Assembly (NCBI GenBank): GCA_947628755.1
Contig: CANRBC010000009.1
Coordinates: forward strand, 1 to 64,000
Direction of reading: 5' to 3'
Length of the DNA: 64,000 bases
From: an uncultured Clostridia bacterium
GTDB taxonomy: Bacteria > Bacillota > Clostridia > Lachnospirales > CAG-274
Each line of letters begins with the position of its first letter. Within the stretch, counting starts at the first letter, position 1. The notes under the pieces were generated by a model that did no database searches, had not been told where the DNA came from, and saw only the letters and a list, made by a program, of their open reading frames with translations. Positions 53,348 through 62,128 of the stretch are shown one piece after another. Position numbers and translations under genes: made by a program.

Positions 53348-54544
53348 ATGAAAATTTTAGTTATAAATTGCGGCAGCTCATCATTAAAGTATCAGCTGTT
53401 CGACATGGATACAAACGAAGTTCTTGCAAAGGGCTTATGCGAGAGAATAGGTATAGAAGGCTCTAATCTCCAGCATACGGCAGCAGGCAAGGAAAAGGTT
53501 ACATTCACTCAGCCTATGCCTACTCATAACGAGGCTATTCAGCTTGTTATGGATACTCTTGTATCACCTGAGCACGGCGTTATAAAGAGCGTTGACGAAA
53601 TCGGCGGCGTAGGTCATAGAGTTGTACACGGCGGCGACAAGTTTGCAAGCTCAGTAATAGTAGACGACAGCGTAAAGGACGCTATAAAGAGCATATTCGA
53701 CTTAGCTCCTCTCCACAATCCTCCCAACCTTATGGGTATAGAGGCTTGCGAGAAGATAATGCCCGGCACTCCCAATGTAGTGGTATTCGATACGGCTTTC
53801 CATCAGACTATGCCTGCCGAGGCTTATATGTATGCTCTGCCCTATGAATACTATGAGAAATACGGCGTAAGAAGATACGGCTTCCACGGTACAAGCCACA
53901 AGTATGTTACTCAGAGAGCCATAGCTATGTTAGGCGGCAAGGCAGAGGGTACTAAGATAATCACTTGTCATCTGGGCAACGGCTCTTCCATAGCTGCTGT
54001 AAAGGACGGCAAGGTAATAGACACAACTATGGGTCTTACTCCTCTTGCAGGCTTTGAAATGGGTACGCGCTGCGGCGATATTGACCCGGCGATAGTTCCC
54101 TTCCTTATGAAGAAGGAAAATCTTACTCCCGACGAGATAGACAATGTTATGAACAAGAAGTCAGGCTTACTTGGCGTATCCGGTCGTTCAAGCGATTTCA
54201 GAGACGCTGAAGAGGCTGCCGACAATGGCGACGAGAGATGCAAGCTCGCTCTTGATATGTTCAGGTATCAGATAGCTAAGTTCATTGGCGCTTATTATGT
54301 AGCTTTAGGCGGCTGCGACGCTATTGTATTCACAGCAGGTATCGGCGAGAACAACTCAGGTCACAGAGCAGCTATTTGCGAATACTGCAAGTGCCTTGGT
54401 GTGGAAATAGACCCAGAGCTCAACGCTCAGAGAGGCAAGGAAATAGACTTTGCTACAAAGGATTCCAAGATAAGAGCGTTCCTTATTCCTACAAACGAGG
54501 AGCTTATGATAGCTCAGGATACAAAGGAATTGCTTGAGAAATAA
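53348..54544 (+). CDS. ackA: Acetate kinase
   Basis: Makes ATP and acetate from acetyl phosphate and ADP. The 398-residue protein has the entry motif VINCGSSSLKYQLF (residues 5-18), GHRVVHGGDKF, YGFHGTSHKYV with the catalytic His and Asn, HLGNGSSIAAVKDGK and FTAGIGENN. It pairs with pta. No terminator follows, so read-through to yceD-rpmF is possible, although those genes also have their own promoter. Confidence 0.97.
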   Translation: MKILVINCGSSSLKYQLFDMDTNEVLAKGLCERIGIEGSNLQHTAAGKEKVTFTQPMPTHNEAIQLVMDTLVSPEHGVIKSVDEIGGVGHRVVHGGDKFASSVIVDDSVKDAIKSIFDLAPLHNPPNLMGIEACEKIMPGTPNVVVFDTAFHQTMPAEAYMYALPYEYYEKYGVRRYGFHGTSHKYVTQRAIAMLGGKAEGTKIITCHLGNGSSIAAVKDGKVIDTTMGLTPLAGFEMGTRCGDIDPAIVPFLMKKENLTPDEIDNVMNKKSGLLGVSGRSSDFRDAEEAADNGDERCKLALDMFRYQIAKFIGAYYVALGGCDAIVFTAGIGENNSGHRAAICEYCKCLGVEIDPELNAQRGKEIDFATKDSKIRAFLIPTNEELMIAQDTKELLEK

Positions 54545-54548
54545 TTGC

Positions 54549-54577
54549 TTGACAAATAATTAAAGTGATAGTATAAT
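54549..54577 (+). promoter_or_regulatory. Consensus promoter of the yceD-rpmF pair
   Basis: Perfect TTGACA (54549-54554), 17 bases, perfect TATAAT (54572-54577), 41 bases before the start. Confidence 0.85.
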
Positions 54578-54618
54578 ATACGTTGATGTGTTCTAACATA
54601 CGGAACAGGAGTGTTATT

Positions 54619-55098
54619 ATGCTTATTGATGTAAGAAACCTTGCCGGCGAGAGAAAGGAATTCTCTTTTACAGAGGATATGAACATTTCCCGAAGCGGTA
54701 TTGATGTTCCTTGTACCGTCAATATTGCAGGCACGGTGTATAAAGCATACAGCGAGTATATCGTAGAGGGCAAGGTTAAAGCGGTTTTAAATTTGAGTTG
54801 CGATTTATGTCTTACCCCTTTTGAGACCCGGCTTGATTTTGATTTCAACGAGGTGTACAGCGATACGCCCGATACGGAAGGCGAGCTTTGGGAGCTTTCA
54901 GATAAGGCTATTGATTTAAAGCCTGCTGTTGTTGCAGACATTATGCTGTTGTTGCCCATGCAGGTTCTGTGTTCCGAACAATGTAAGGGATTGTGTCCGA
55001 AGTGCGGGCATAATTTAAATGATGGTGATTGTGGCTGCGACAGAGGTTATGTTAATCCACAATTTGAAGGTTTATTAAAGCTGTTTAACGATAAGTAA
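54619..55098 (+). CDS. YceD family (DUF177) protein
   Basis: A 159-residue YceD/DUF177 protein, linked to 23S rRNA accumulation in other bacteria. It has CDLCLTPFETRLDFDFNEVY (about residues 60-79) and a C-terminal Cys cluster CSEQCKGLCPKCGHNLNDGD (about 119-138). The ATG at 54619 follows CAGGAGTG; an earlier in-frame ATG has no ribosome site. rpmF follows after 20 bases, the widely conserved order. Confidence 0.88.
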   Translation: MLIDVRNLAGERKEFSFTEDMNISRSGIDVPCTVNIAGTVYKAYSEYIVEGKVKAVLNLSCDLCLTPFETRLDFDFNEVYSDTPDTEGELWELSDKAIDLKPAVVADIMLLLPMQVLCSEQCKGLCPKCGHNLNDGDCGCDRGYVNPQFEGLLKLFNDK

Positions 55099-55118
55099 AA
55101 TCAAGGAGGTGTATCGAA

Positions 55119-55301
55119 ATGTCAATTTGTCCAAAGGGCAGAATGTCTAAGTCAAAGAGAGATAAGAGAAAGGCTCAGAGCTGGAAAATAGCTACTCCTA
55201 CATTAGTAGCCTGCAGCAAGTGCGGCGAATTAATGATGCCTCACAGAGTATGCAAGAACTGTGGTTCTTACAACAAGAAGTCAGTAGTGGCTGTTGATTA
55301 A
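55119..55301 (+). CDS. rpmF: 50S ribosomal protein L32
   Basis: The 60-residue small subunit of the 50S ribosome near the peptide exit. It starts with a basic KGRMSKSKRDKRKAQSWK and has the zinc site CSKCGELMMPHRVCKNCG (four Cys), the zinc-dependent form. Ribosome site AAGGAGGTG. A terminator follows at once; plsX, the usual next gene, is absent. Confidence 0.96.
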   Translation: MSICPKGRMSKSKRDKRKAQSWKIATPTLVACSKCGELMMPHRVCKNCGSYNKKSVVAVD

Positions 55302-55314
55302 TGTCAATAAAACG

Positions 55315-55339
55315 CCCCGACAAAATGTCGGGGTTTTTT
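55315..55339 (+). terminator. Terminator of rpmF
   Basis: CCCCGAC (55315-55321) pairs with GTCGGGG (55327-55333), then six T residues. It overlaps the stop of the convergent EamA gene. Confidence 0.85.
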
Positions 55340-56261
55340 ATTTGGCTGTATCTGTTCTTTTGTTTACTATATATATTCCCAGGCATACCATAGCCAGGGA
55401 TACAAGTGTGCGTATATTGAAAATATCCTCTCCGAGCATTATGCCCGAAAGTATTATGCCGAACACGGGATTTAGAAAGCAGTATACGGAAATTTTGCCT
55501 ACGGGATTGTATTTGAGCAGCTGTGCCCACAGCGTAAACGCCAGTGAGGAAAGCACAGCCAGATACAGAAGCATGGCAAGAGCCTGTATACCGGGTATCC
55601 CAAGCCGTCCCCCAAAGCCCAGACCTATGGCAATAAGTACAGAGCCGCCAATAGCAAGCTGATAGCCTGTGGCGGTAACGCTGTCTGTTTTTCGGGTCAC
55701 AAATTTGGTTATAACAGAGCCGAGGGCAAAGCAGAAGGCGGCAATAAGTATAAATCCGTCGCCTCTGAATTTAAACGAAAAGTCAAAGCCCTGTTCAAAG
55801 CAGCATAGCACAACTCCCGCAAAGCCTAAAAGACAGCCTATGGATTTGCGCATATTTATTTTGTCGTCCTTAAATGCAAAGTGAGCGATTATTACCGCAA
55901 AGAAATTGCCTATGCTGTTGAGTATAGAGCCTTTAACTCCCGTAAGGTATATAAGAGAAAGATAGAAAAATATATACTCCAGAGTAGTCTGCACAAGTCC
56001 CAGCACAACAACGCCCTTTATTTCGTCTTTGCGTGGATAAATAAAGCGCTTATGAGCTATGCAGTTGAAAATTATTACAAACAGACCTGCCATAAAAAAT
56101 CTTAAGCCTGCAAAAAGCAGCTTAACGGCTACGGTGCTGTCTGTAATGCCGAAAAGCTCATAGCCTATTTTAATGGCGGGAATGGCGCTGCCCCATAAGG
56201 CTGTTGCCGCCGCTGCGATTATAAGTATGTTAAGGGGTCGTGTAAAAAAATCCTTATTCAT
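55338..56261 (-). CDS. EamA/DMT family transporter
   Basis: A 307-residue integral membrane transporter with ten predicted helices arranged as two EamA repeats. The first begins ALWGSAIPAIKIGYELFG (about residues 21-38), the second FILIAAFCFALGSVITKF (about 169-186). The family moves nucleotide sugars, amino acids or other metabolites; the substrate is unknown. It starts 2 bases after the lipoprotein gene's stop, in the same direction, so both share a transcript. Confidence 0.87.
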   Translation of the reverse strand: MNKDFFTRPLNILIIAAAATALWGSAIPAIKIGYELFGITDSTVAVKLLFAGLRFFMAGLFVIIFNCIAHKRFIYPRKDEIKGVVVLGLVQTTLEYIFFYLSLIYLTGVKGSILNSIGNFFAVIIAHFAFKDDKINMRKSIGCLLGFAGVVLCCFEQGFDFSFKFRGDGFILIAAFCFALGSVITKFVTRKTDSVTATGYQLAIGGSVLIAIGLGFGGRLGIPGIQALAMLLYLAVLSSLAFTLWAQLLKYNPVGKISVYCFLNPVFGIILSGIMLGEDIFNIRTLVSLAMVCLGIYIVNKRTDTAK

Positions 56262-56263
56262 TT

Positions 56264-56875
56264 CTATTTCTCCGTTGTCGCTTCTCCGCCTACATTCTGC
56301 ACTACATTCACATTAAAATAGTATGTGAGGAAGCCTCCGGACAAATCGTCGTATATTCCTATGTTGCTTTCTATTACCCATTTTCCCTCCTGCTTTATAA
56401 AGTCTATGGAGGAATCCTTTTCCTTCACGGGGGTTATGCCTATCTGAGCATTTACTATTTTTTCAAGCTCTGCGTCCATATCCATTTTTTCATAGCTGTC
56501 GGGATTTTGTTTATACAGGTTTGTAAACTGATATACAACATTGCTCAGCAGACTTTCCGTATCCAGATTGGATATTTTAAGGCTTACCTTTGCAGTATCT
56601 CCAAAGTCCTCGCCTCCCGTTATTTCAACATTAAGATTGTCCGTAATGGCGTCGAAAAGCGCCTTGTTAAGAGAATCGCTTTCATTGTAAAGTCCGCTCA
56701 TATAGGGATAATTGTCGTTTGTGAGAGCGTACATACCCTCGAAGTCCTTTTCCTTAAAGCAATTTATAAATTCCTTTGTTATTTCCGTACACTCTGCAGG
56801 CGCTTCCTTTTTGTCACAGCCTATGGCAGTCAGCAATATAAACGAGCAGAGAAGCAAAATCAATATTTTTTTCAT
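56264..56875 (-). CDS. Lipoprotein of unknown function
   Basis: A 203-residue secreted lipoprotein. The lipobox is LTAIGCD (Cys near 20). The following part ECTEITKEFINCFKEKDFEGMYALTND to LDTESLLSN resembles an NTF2-like small alpha+beta domain, but no family is clear. The end carries FIKQEGKWVIESN. ATG at 56875 follows CAGGAGGA. It shares a transcript with the EamA transporter and might be a partner, which is inference. Confidence 0.6.
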   Translation of the reverse strand: MKKILILLLCSFILLTAIGCDKKEAPAECTEITKEFINCFKEKDFEGMYALTNDNYPYMSGLYNESDSLNKALFDAITDNLNVEITGGEDFGDTAKVSLKISNLDTESLLSNVVYQFTNLYKQNPDSYEKMDMDAELEKIVNAQIGITPVKEKDSSIDFIKQEGKWVIESNIGIYDDLSGGFLTYYFNVNVVQNVGGEATTEK

Positions 56876-56915
56876 ACGTATCCTCCTGTGTAAAATTTCT
56901 GTCAGATATAAGTAT

Positions 56916-56943
56916 ATCATACTTTTTACTATTTTTATCACAA
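56916..56943 (-). promoter_or_regulatory. Candidate promoter of the lipoprotein/EamA pair
   Basis: Minus strand TTGTGA (56938-56943), 16 bases, TATGAT (56916-56921). Confidence 0.45.
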
Positions 56944-57004
56944 AATTTTATTATTTTAATACATTATTATTGAGAGGGGGATAAAAAAACAGGAGGTATT
57001 TATT

Positions 57005-57862
57005 ATGGGAATATTTGATTTCGGGACTAATACGGTTTCGGGCAACAATAAGGTAAAGGACGAATGTATAATCGCCTTTAAGGTATACGATGCCTGCCGT
57101 CAGCAGGACTGCCTTGAGGAATCAGTATTAGGCGGCTCAAGAGCCGCTATGGACACCACCTACTGCGGTATAAGCGTTGAAGCAGGCGAAATCATTACGC
57201 CTCCCTCAAATGCAGCTGCCGTAAGCATAAGCGAAGTAGCTGTTGAGAGAGTTGTAATAGTAAGCAAGAACCCAAGTCCCTTCAGAGTAGGCTATTGGGA
57301 TATTGACCTTAAGTATGTGTTTGCATACACTCTTACATTCAGAGATATTAACGGCGGCGCTCTCTGTACCGTACCTGCTCAGAGCGTATATAACAAGACT
57401 GTTACGCTTTTCGGCTCAGTTACAACAGAGTCCTCTATATCCACAGACCTTCTTACGTCAACAGGCAATACCGTAGACGTAAATGCAGACCCATTTGTAT
57501 ATGTTGAGTCAAAGGCAGTAGCCCTTAAGACAGAGCTTGTATACAACGGCTGCTGCTGTGGCGACAATGACAATGCAAGCTATGTTGCTGTATCCATCGG
57601 CTTATTTACAATAATCAAGCTGTTCAGACTTGTAAATCTGCTTGTTGAGTCAAAGGGCTTCTGTATCCCCGAGGAATGTACAAACACAGGCAACCTCAAT
57701 ACCTGTGACTACTTTGAATCTCTCGACTTCCCTATGGATGTTTTTGCACCGCCTCAGAAGAGAGAGTTTTTAGCAGGCATCAGCAGCAATATTCCTGCCG
57801 ATACAGGCAACAGCACAGATGATAACTGTGGCTGCGGCTGTAATTGCGGCTGCGCAAGATAG
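57005..57862 (+). CDS. Cysteine-rich protein of unknown function
   Basis: A 285-residue protein with sixteen Cys and no signal peptide. It opens CIIAFKVYDACRQQDCLEES (residues 22-41). A middle beta-rich part contains PSPFRVGYWDIDLKYVFAY and a later NKTVTLFGS. A CCC cluster (near 181) is followed by a tail DDNCGCGCNCGCAR. I recall similar uncharacterised clostridial proteins, often thought of as spore-surface or assembly factors, but I cannot prove this. Ribosome site ACAGGAGGT. No SigA promoter was found, which would fit a sporulation sigma factor. Confidence 0.5.
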   Translation: MGIFDFGTNTVSGNNKVKDECIIAFKVYDACRQQDCLEESVLGGSRAAMDTTYCGISVEAGEIITPPSNAAAVSISEVAVERVVIVSKNPSPFRVGYWDIDLKYVFAYTLTFRDINGGALCTVPAQSVYNKTVTLFGSVTTESSISTDLLTSTGNTVDVNADPFVYVESKAVALKTELVYNGCCCGDNDNASYVAVSIGLFTIIKLFRLVNLLVESKGFCIPEECTNTGNLNTCDYFESLDFPMDVFAPPQKREFLAGISSNIPADTGNSTDDNCGCGCNCGCAR

Positions 57863-57902
57863 CGTGTCTTAGGGCGCTCTTTATAGCTAAGCAATAAATA
57901 AG

Positions 57903-57937
57903 AATAAGCCGAAAGTATATATGCTTTCGGCTTATTT
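57903..57937. terminator. Bidirectional terminator between the Cys-rich gene and cdaR
   Basis: AATAAGCCGAAAG (57903-57915) pairs with CTTTCGGCTTATT (57924-57936). Confidence 0.75.
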
Positions 57938-57959
57938 GGCATTGACCTTTTGTCAGATA

Positions 57960-59351
57960 TTATTTTGCTGTTGTAGGTTCCTCGACAGTAGTTTCCTCGG
58001 GGATTTCCTCCTCTGCCTCGGAGGCAGCCGAGGTCTCCCTTGAGCTGTCCGGCTCTATTGAGCTGTCCGGTATCTTATCGGCAACGATAACCGTCACGGT
58101 AGGATTTTTCTTAAGCGTAGCTCCCTGAGGAAGCCTCAGATTAAGAGTAACCGTATTTCTTCCGGGACGGCATTGTGACAGGTTGACAGTAGGATTAAGC
58201 GTGGCTACGTCTATATTTTCCCCGCCTATCTCCACTGTAACGTCATCTGGTATCGTTGCGGTATAGGCTGCAGGCAGGGCGTTTATTTTAATATTGGACT
58301 TGTTTATGACATATTCGTTGGAATTGACTACGGATACGTTTACGGTAACGGAAATTTTCCTCTGCGAGCTGTCGGCGGCAGTCAGTCCAAGCTGCTTCAG
58401 CATATCGGATATATCCACGGTCTGAGTTGTCGTTTCGGTAATATCCGACAAGTCGATAGTGGGAAGAGTTATGTAGCTTCTGGCAGGTGTAAAGTCTGAT
58501 GCGGAGCGGGCAATTATGCTCTTTGGCTCCCAGTCTAAACTATCCAGCTTAAGATGAGCGGGCAAAGTGCCTATGGTATCTGGCTTATTTATGGTTATTT
58601 CGTTTTGCTTGTCCATATCCACAGTCACCTGTATGGTAGAGGGATTTATGAAAAAGCCGTTAAGCTCGTTTCCGTCCTTGTCATAAGCCGTAGGAGTACA
58701 TTCCCTTGTTACCTTCTGCTCTGCGCCGTCTATGTCTATGTATGCCGTTACATTGTCTATCAAGTGCATTTTGCCCGAGGGTCCTGATACCTCCACCTCT
58801 GTAAGGCTTGCGCTTGGCTCTGAGGCTATATAGCCTGCTGCGGGACTTCCTGTTACGGAAAGCCTTAGCTCAGTGGTCTCGGTCTTTACCTTGTCTATTT
58901 CTATTTCGGCTACCGTCGGGAAATAGCTTGCTATTTCGTAGGAATATACATATAGTCCCGAAGGCAGGGCAGGCACAAGAGCTACCTGATATTTCTGCGG
59001 GAATTCGGAATTAGGGTCTACCTCTACCTTGGAAAGGTCTATTCTGGCAAAAATAGAATTCCTGTTTTCGGGCTTGGCAAGCTCGTCAAGAGCGGGTCTG
59101 CTCGCCTGTACTCTTATGTTTACAAGAGTTTCCTCTATATATTCCTGATTGGTCACAATATAGCCCTTGCTTACAAGCTCCTCCATGTTCTCAAATGTGA
59201 TATTGGCGGAAAAGCTCCTTGTTTCCGTAGGATTAATGGTATTCATAACGAGAAACCACATAAATATGGCGCACACAAGCGAAAATATCTTTACGCCTAC
59301 GTCCTTTGTAAAGAAGTTTTTGATAATATTATGGTGTCGGGAGTTATTCAT
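57960..59351 (-). CDS. cdaR: CdaA regulatory protein CdaR (YbbR-domain)
   Basis: CdaR controls the diadenylate cyclase CdaA from outside the membrane. The 463-residue protein has one N-terminal membrane helix (about 18-38; IFSLVCAIFMWFLVMNT) and then four YbbR-type beta repeats. The tail (about 430-463) is acidic and Thr/Glu-rich. It overlaps cdaA by 8 bases. The usual third gene, glmM, does not follow; a convergent gene lies there. Confidence 0.9.
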   Translation of the reverse strand: MNNSRHHNIIKNFFTKDVGVKIFSLVCAIFMWFLVMNTINPTETRSFSANITFENMEELVSKGYIVTNQEYIEETLVNIRVQASRPALDELAKPENRNSIFARIDLSKVEVDPNSEFPQKYQVALVPALPSGLYVYSYEIASYFPTVAEIEIDKVKTETTELRLSVTGSPAAGYIASEPSASLTEVEVSGPSGKMHLIDNVTAYIDIDGAEQKVTRECTPTAYDKDGNELNGFFINPSTIQVTVDMDKQNEITINKPDTIGTLPAHLKLDSLDWEPKSIIARSASDFTPARSYITLPTIDLSDITETTTQTVDISDMLKQLGLTAADSSQRKISVTVNVSVVNSNEYVINKSNIKINALPAAYTATIPDDVTVEIGGENIDVATLNPTVNLSQCRPGRNTVTLNLRLPQGATLKKNPTVTVIVADKIPDSSIEPDSSRETSAASEAEEEIPEETTVEEPTTAK

Positions 59352-60231
59352 GTTTATTCATCCCCCTCCATATTCTGTTTATATTTATAGCAGGGGTCTT
59401 GGGAGGCTCTATCAGCTTAAAGAGCATTTTTCTGAACTCAGAATTGGAAAGTCCCTTATGTATAGTTCCTCTTCTGGCAAGAGATATTTTGCCCGTTTCC
59501 TCCGAAACTACTATAAAATATCCATCGGATACCTCGCTTCCGCCTACGGCGGCTCTGTGTCTTGTGCCAAGCTCCTGTCCTATTTCGTTTTGAGTAACGG
59601 GAAGTATACAGGAGGCGGCGGCTATTTTGTTGTTCCTTATTATAACTGCACCGTCGTGAAGCGGCGTCTTATCCTCAAATATATTGACTATAAGCTGAGA
59701 GGATATTATACCGTCTATGGCAACTCCTGATGTCTTTACAATATCGCCCATAGGTACTTTTCTTTCAAGCACTATAAGAGCGCCTGTTCTTTCGGAAGAC
59801 ATTCTGATACAGGCGTCGTATATTTCCTCAAGGCTTTCCTTTGTAAGTCTGCCGTCCTGTACGGCAGGCTGCAGAATACCCGTAACGCTGGAAAGACCCC
59901 CTGCGCCTATTTGCTCCAGGGCTCTTCTCAGCTCCGGCTGGAAAATGATTATAACTGCGATTATGCCTACGGAAAGAGTTTTCTCAATGACCCATGTAAG
60001 TGTATAGAGATGGAAAAACTCCCCGAAAAAATTAATAAGTATTATTATAAGCACGCCCTTGAACAGAGTCCATGCTCTTGTTTCCCTTATCCAATGTATA
60101 AGCACATATATAAGGATAGCAACTATTAAAATATCTATTATATCGGTGACTTTAATGGAAGGAATACTAAGTGAAGAAAGACTTGTTCCGCTGAATATGT
60201 TCTTGATGTAGTTAAATATATTTTCCTGCAA
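59344..60231 (-). CDS. cdaA: Diadenylate cyclase CdaA
   Basis: Makes the essential second messenger c-di-AMP from two ATP. Three N-terminal membrane helices (about residues 15-85) precede the DisA_N cyclase domain, with the catalytic DGA in PLHDGAVIIRNN and the RHR in GTRHRAAVGGSEVSDG. The start is uncertain: TTG at 60231 lies 10 bases after AAGGAG, GTG at 60240 only 1 base. The longer ATG frame reaches into the -10 region of the promoter. It is co-transcribed with cdaR. Confidence 0.9.
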   Translation of the reverse strand: MQENIFNYIKNIFSGTSLSSLSIPSIKVTDIIDILIVAILIYVLIHWIRETRAWTLFKGVLIIILINFFGEFFHLYTLTWVIEKTLSVGIIAVIIIFQPELRRALEQIGAGGLSSVTGILQPAVQDGRLTKESLEEIYDACIRMSSERTGALIVLERKVPMGDIVKTSGVAIDGIISSQLIVNIFEDKTPLHDGAVIIRNNKIAAASCILPVTQNEIGQELGTRHRAAVGGSEVSDGYFIVVSEETGKISLARRGTIHKGLSNSEFRKMLFKLIEPPKTPAININRIWRGMNKHE

Positions 60232-60286
60232 TTTCTTCACGCTCCTTTCATTATTTAGGAGGCAAAAAGCCCCTACGTATAAGTAT

Positions 60287-60316
60287 ATCATATTTTAATG
60301 TAAATAAATGTTACAA
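60287..60316 (-). promoter_or_regulatory. Candidate promoter of cdaA-cdaR
   Basis: Minus strand TTGTAA (60311-60316), 18 bases, TATGAT (60287-60292); it overlaps the long upstream frame of cdaA and therefore argues for a later start. Confidence 0.45.
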
Positions 60317-60378
60317 AATAATTAAAAAATGTTGAAAAGTCAATGTATATTAAACCATTTTTTGAAAAAAATAACAGT

Positions 60379-60774
60379 ATGGCTAAGAGATTTTTGATAT
60401 ACGGTATGCTCGGCATATATATGGAAACGCTCTGGACGGGTATAAGGAGCGGTATCGCTTTAAAGCTCATGGGTCACAGCTCACTTATAATGATTGCGGT
60501 ATACGGCTGTGTGGTGCTTATGGAGCCTGCGTTCAGACAGCTTAAGGATACTGCCGTTCTGTTCAGAGGAGTGGTATATTCTCTATTGATATTTTCCGCC
60601 GAATATTTTTCGGGACTTTTGCTTATGTATTTCAATATATGCCCGTGGAATTATTCCCACGCTTTTTATAATATGAACAATGTTGTCCGTTTAGACTATA
60701 TGCCCCTGTGGATATTTGCGGGACTGATATACGAAAGGTTATATTTCGGACTTACCGTGAATAATAATAAGTGA
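60379..60774 (+). CDS. Putative ABC-transporter type IV (PF06541-like) membrane protein
   Basis: A 131-residue protein with four hydrophobic helices. KRFLIYGMLGIYMETLWTGI (residues 3-22), SAEYFSGLLLMYFNICPWNY and the ending PLWIFAGLIYERL match a family often named ABC-transporter type IV, although no ATPase is near. The start is uncertain: an ATG 12 codons earlier is possible, but neither has a good ribosome site. It lies 9 bases ahead of spmA. Confidence 0.65.
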   Translation: MAKRFLIYGMLGIYMETLWTGIRSGIALKLMGHSSLIMIAVYGCVVLMEPAFRQLKDTAVLFRGVVYSLLIFSAEYFSGLLLMYFNICPWNYSHAFYNMNNVVRLDYMPLWIFAGLIYERLYFGLTVNNNK

Positions 60775-60783
60775 GGTGATGCT

Positions 60784-61359
60784 ATGCTTAATTATTTATG
60801 GGGCGCTATGATATTTATAGGCATACTTGTGGCGGCGTTTACGGGAAATATGGCGGAGGTCACAAACGGCGCTATCGACGCGGCAAAGGAGGCTGTCACC
60901 GTATGTATAACGATGGTGGGCGTAATGTCTATGTGGACAGGTGTTATGAAGATAGGTGAGGAGGCGGGAGTGATACGCTCTATGAGTAGGGGACTCAGAC
61001 CCATACTGAAGCGGCTGTTTCCCGACGTACCCGAAAACCACAGAGCCATGGACCACATTGCCGCCAATGTAATAGCCAATTTTCTGGGACTTGGCTGGGC
61101 GGCAACTCCTGCGGGGCTTATGGCTATGGAGGAGCTTCAAAGCCTTAACAGGCAAAAGGACAGAGCAAGCAAGGCTATGTGTATGTTCATGATATTCAAT
61201 ATGTCCTCTCTGCAGCTTGTTAGCATAAACATAATAGCCTACAGGACACAGTACGGCTCTGCCAATCCCTCCGAAATAATAGGTCCCGGAATAATAACCA
61301 CCCTTGCTTCCACAGCTGCGGCAGTTATATTCGCAAAGGCGGCGGAGGCGGTAACATGA
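60784..61359 (+). CDS. spmA: Spore maturation protein A
   Basis: A 191-residue membrane protein of the nucleoside recognition (Gate) type, needed for core dehydration in Bacillus spores. The motif SMWTGVMKIGEEAGVI (about 50-65) and the region NFLGLGWAATPAGLMAMEEL (about 98-117) are typical. It overlaps spmB by 4 bases as ATGA. Its presence is evidence for a sporulating lineage. Confidence 0.93.
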   Translation: MLNYLWGAMIFIGILVAAFTGNMAEVTNGAIDAAKEAVTVCITMVGVMSMWTGVMKIGEEAGVIRSMSRGLRPILKRLFPDVPENHRAMDHIAANVIANFLGLGWAATPAGLMAMEELQSLNRQKDRASKAMCMFMIFNMSSLQLVSINIIAYRTQYGSANPSEIIGPGIITTLASTAAAVIFAKAAEAVT

Positions 61360-61886
61360 GGGTAATATCGGCTATTTCCGACCTTATACTTCCTATTGTT
61401 ATAGTGTACATACTCTCCTGCGGCTACAATAAAAAAATAAATGTGTATGAGGTATTTATAGAGGGGGCTAAGGAGGGCTTCAAGATAGTTGCGGAGATAC
61501 TCCCGACACTTATAGGACTTATGCTGGCGGTAGGCATACTCCGTTCAGGCGGCACTCTGGAGCTTATAAGCAAGGCGGCAGCTCCTCTTGTAAGGCGTAT
61601 AGGCTTTCCGCCGGAGGCAGTTCCCATAAGCCTTATGCGGCTTGTATCCTCCTCTGCAAGCACGGGAATACTTCTGGATATTTTCAAAAAATACGGTCCG
61701 GACAGCTTTATAGGGCGCTTTGTGTCAGTTATGATGAGCTGCACGGAAACGGTGTTCTATACCATGAGCGTTTATTTTATGTCCGTAAAGATAACCAAGA
61801 CAAGATACACCCTTGCAGGCGCTCTTGTGGCAAATGTAGCAGGTATTGTCGCAAGCCTTACGCTGTGCCGCTGTCTATGGGGCTGA
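61356..61886 (+). CDS. spmB: Spore maturation protein B
   Basis: A 176-residue membrane partner of SpmA. The block EGAKEGFKIVAEILPTLIGL (about 34-53) and RLVSSSASTGILLDIFKKYG (about 94-113) match the Gate/SpmB pattern. The C-terminus ANVAGIVASLTLCRCLWG is hydrophobic. Coupled to spmA. Confidence 0.93.
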   Translation: MRVISAISDLILPIVIVYILSCGYNKKINVYEVFIEGAKEGFKIVAEILPTLIGLMLAVGILRSGGTLELISKAAAPLVRRIGFPPEAVPISLMRLVSSSASTGILLDIFKKYGPDSFIGRFVSVMMSCTETVFYTMSVYFMSVKITKTRYTLAGALVANVAGIVASLTLCRCLWG

Positions 61887-61964
61887 TTTTTTCGTATTTA
61901 TTTGGCAAATATTAACAAAAATTAAGCAAATATTGATTAATTATATATTAAATGATAAAAATGT

Positions 61965-61993
61965 TTGTAATTTGTTGCAATATGTAGTATAAT
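61965..61993 (+). promoter_or_regulatory. Promoter of the LysM membrane protein gene
   Basis: TTGTAA (61965-61970), 17 bases, TATAAT (61988-61993). A 130-base leader follows with GCTGCC/GGGCAGC and CAGGCAAAATGCCTG hairpins (62020-62070). Confidence 0.65.
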
Positions 61994-62128
61994 ATGAAAT
62001 ATCAGAAAGTAAAAATTCAGCTGCCTTTATATTTTGCAGGCAAAATGCCTGTATCGGCAGGGCAGCCGTATTAATGCGAATATCTATATTTTACAGATAT
62101 ATGTACGCTTTACTAAGGAGGGAACGAG

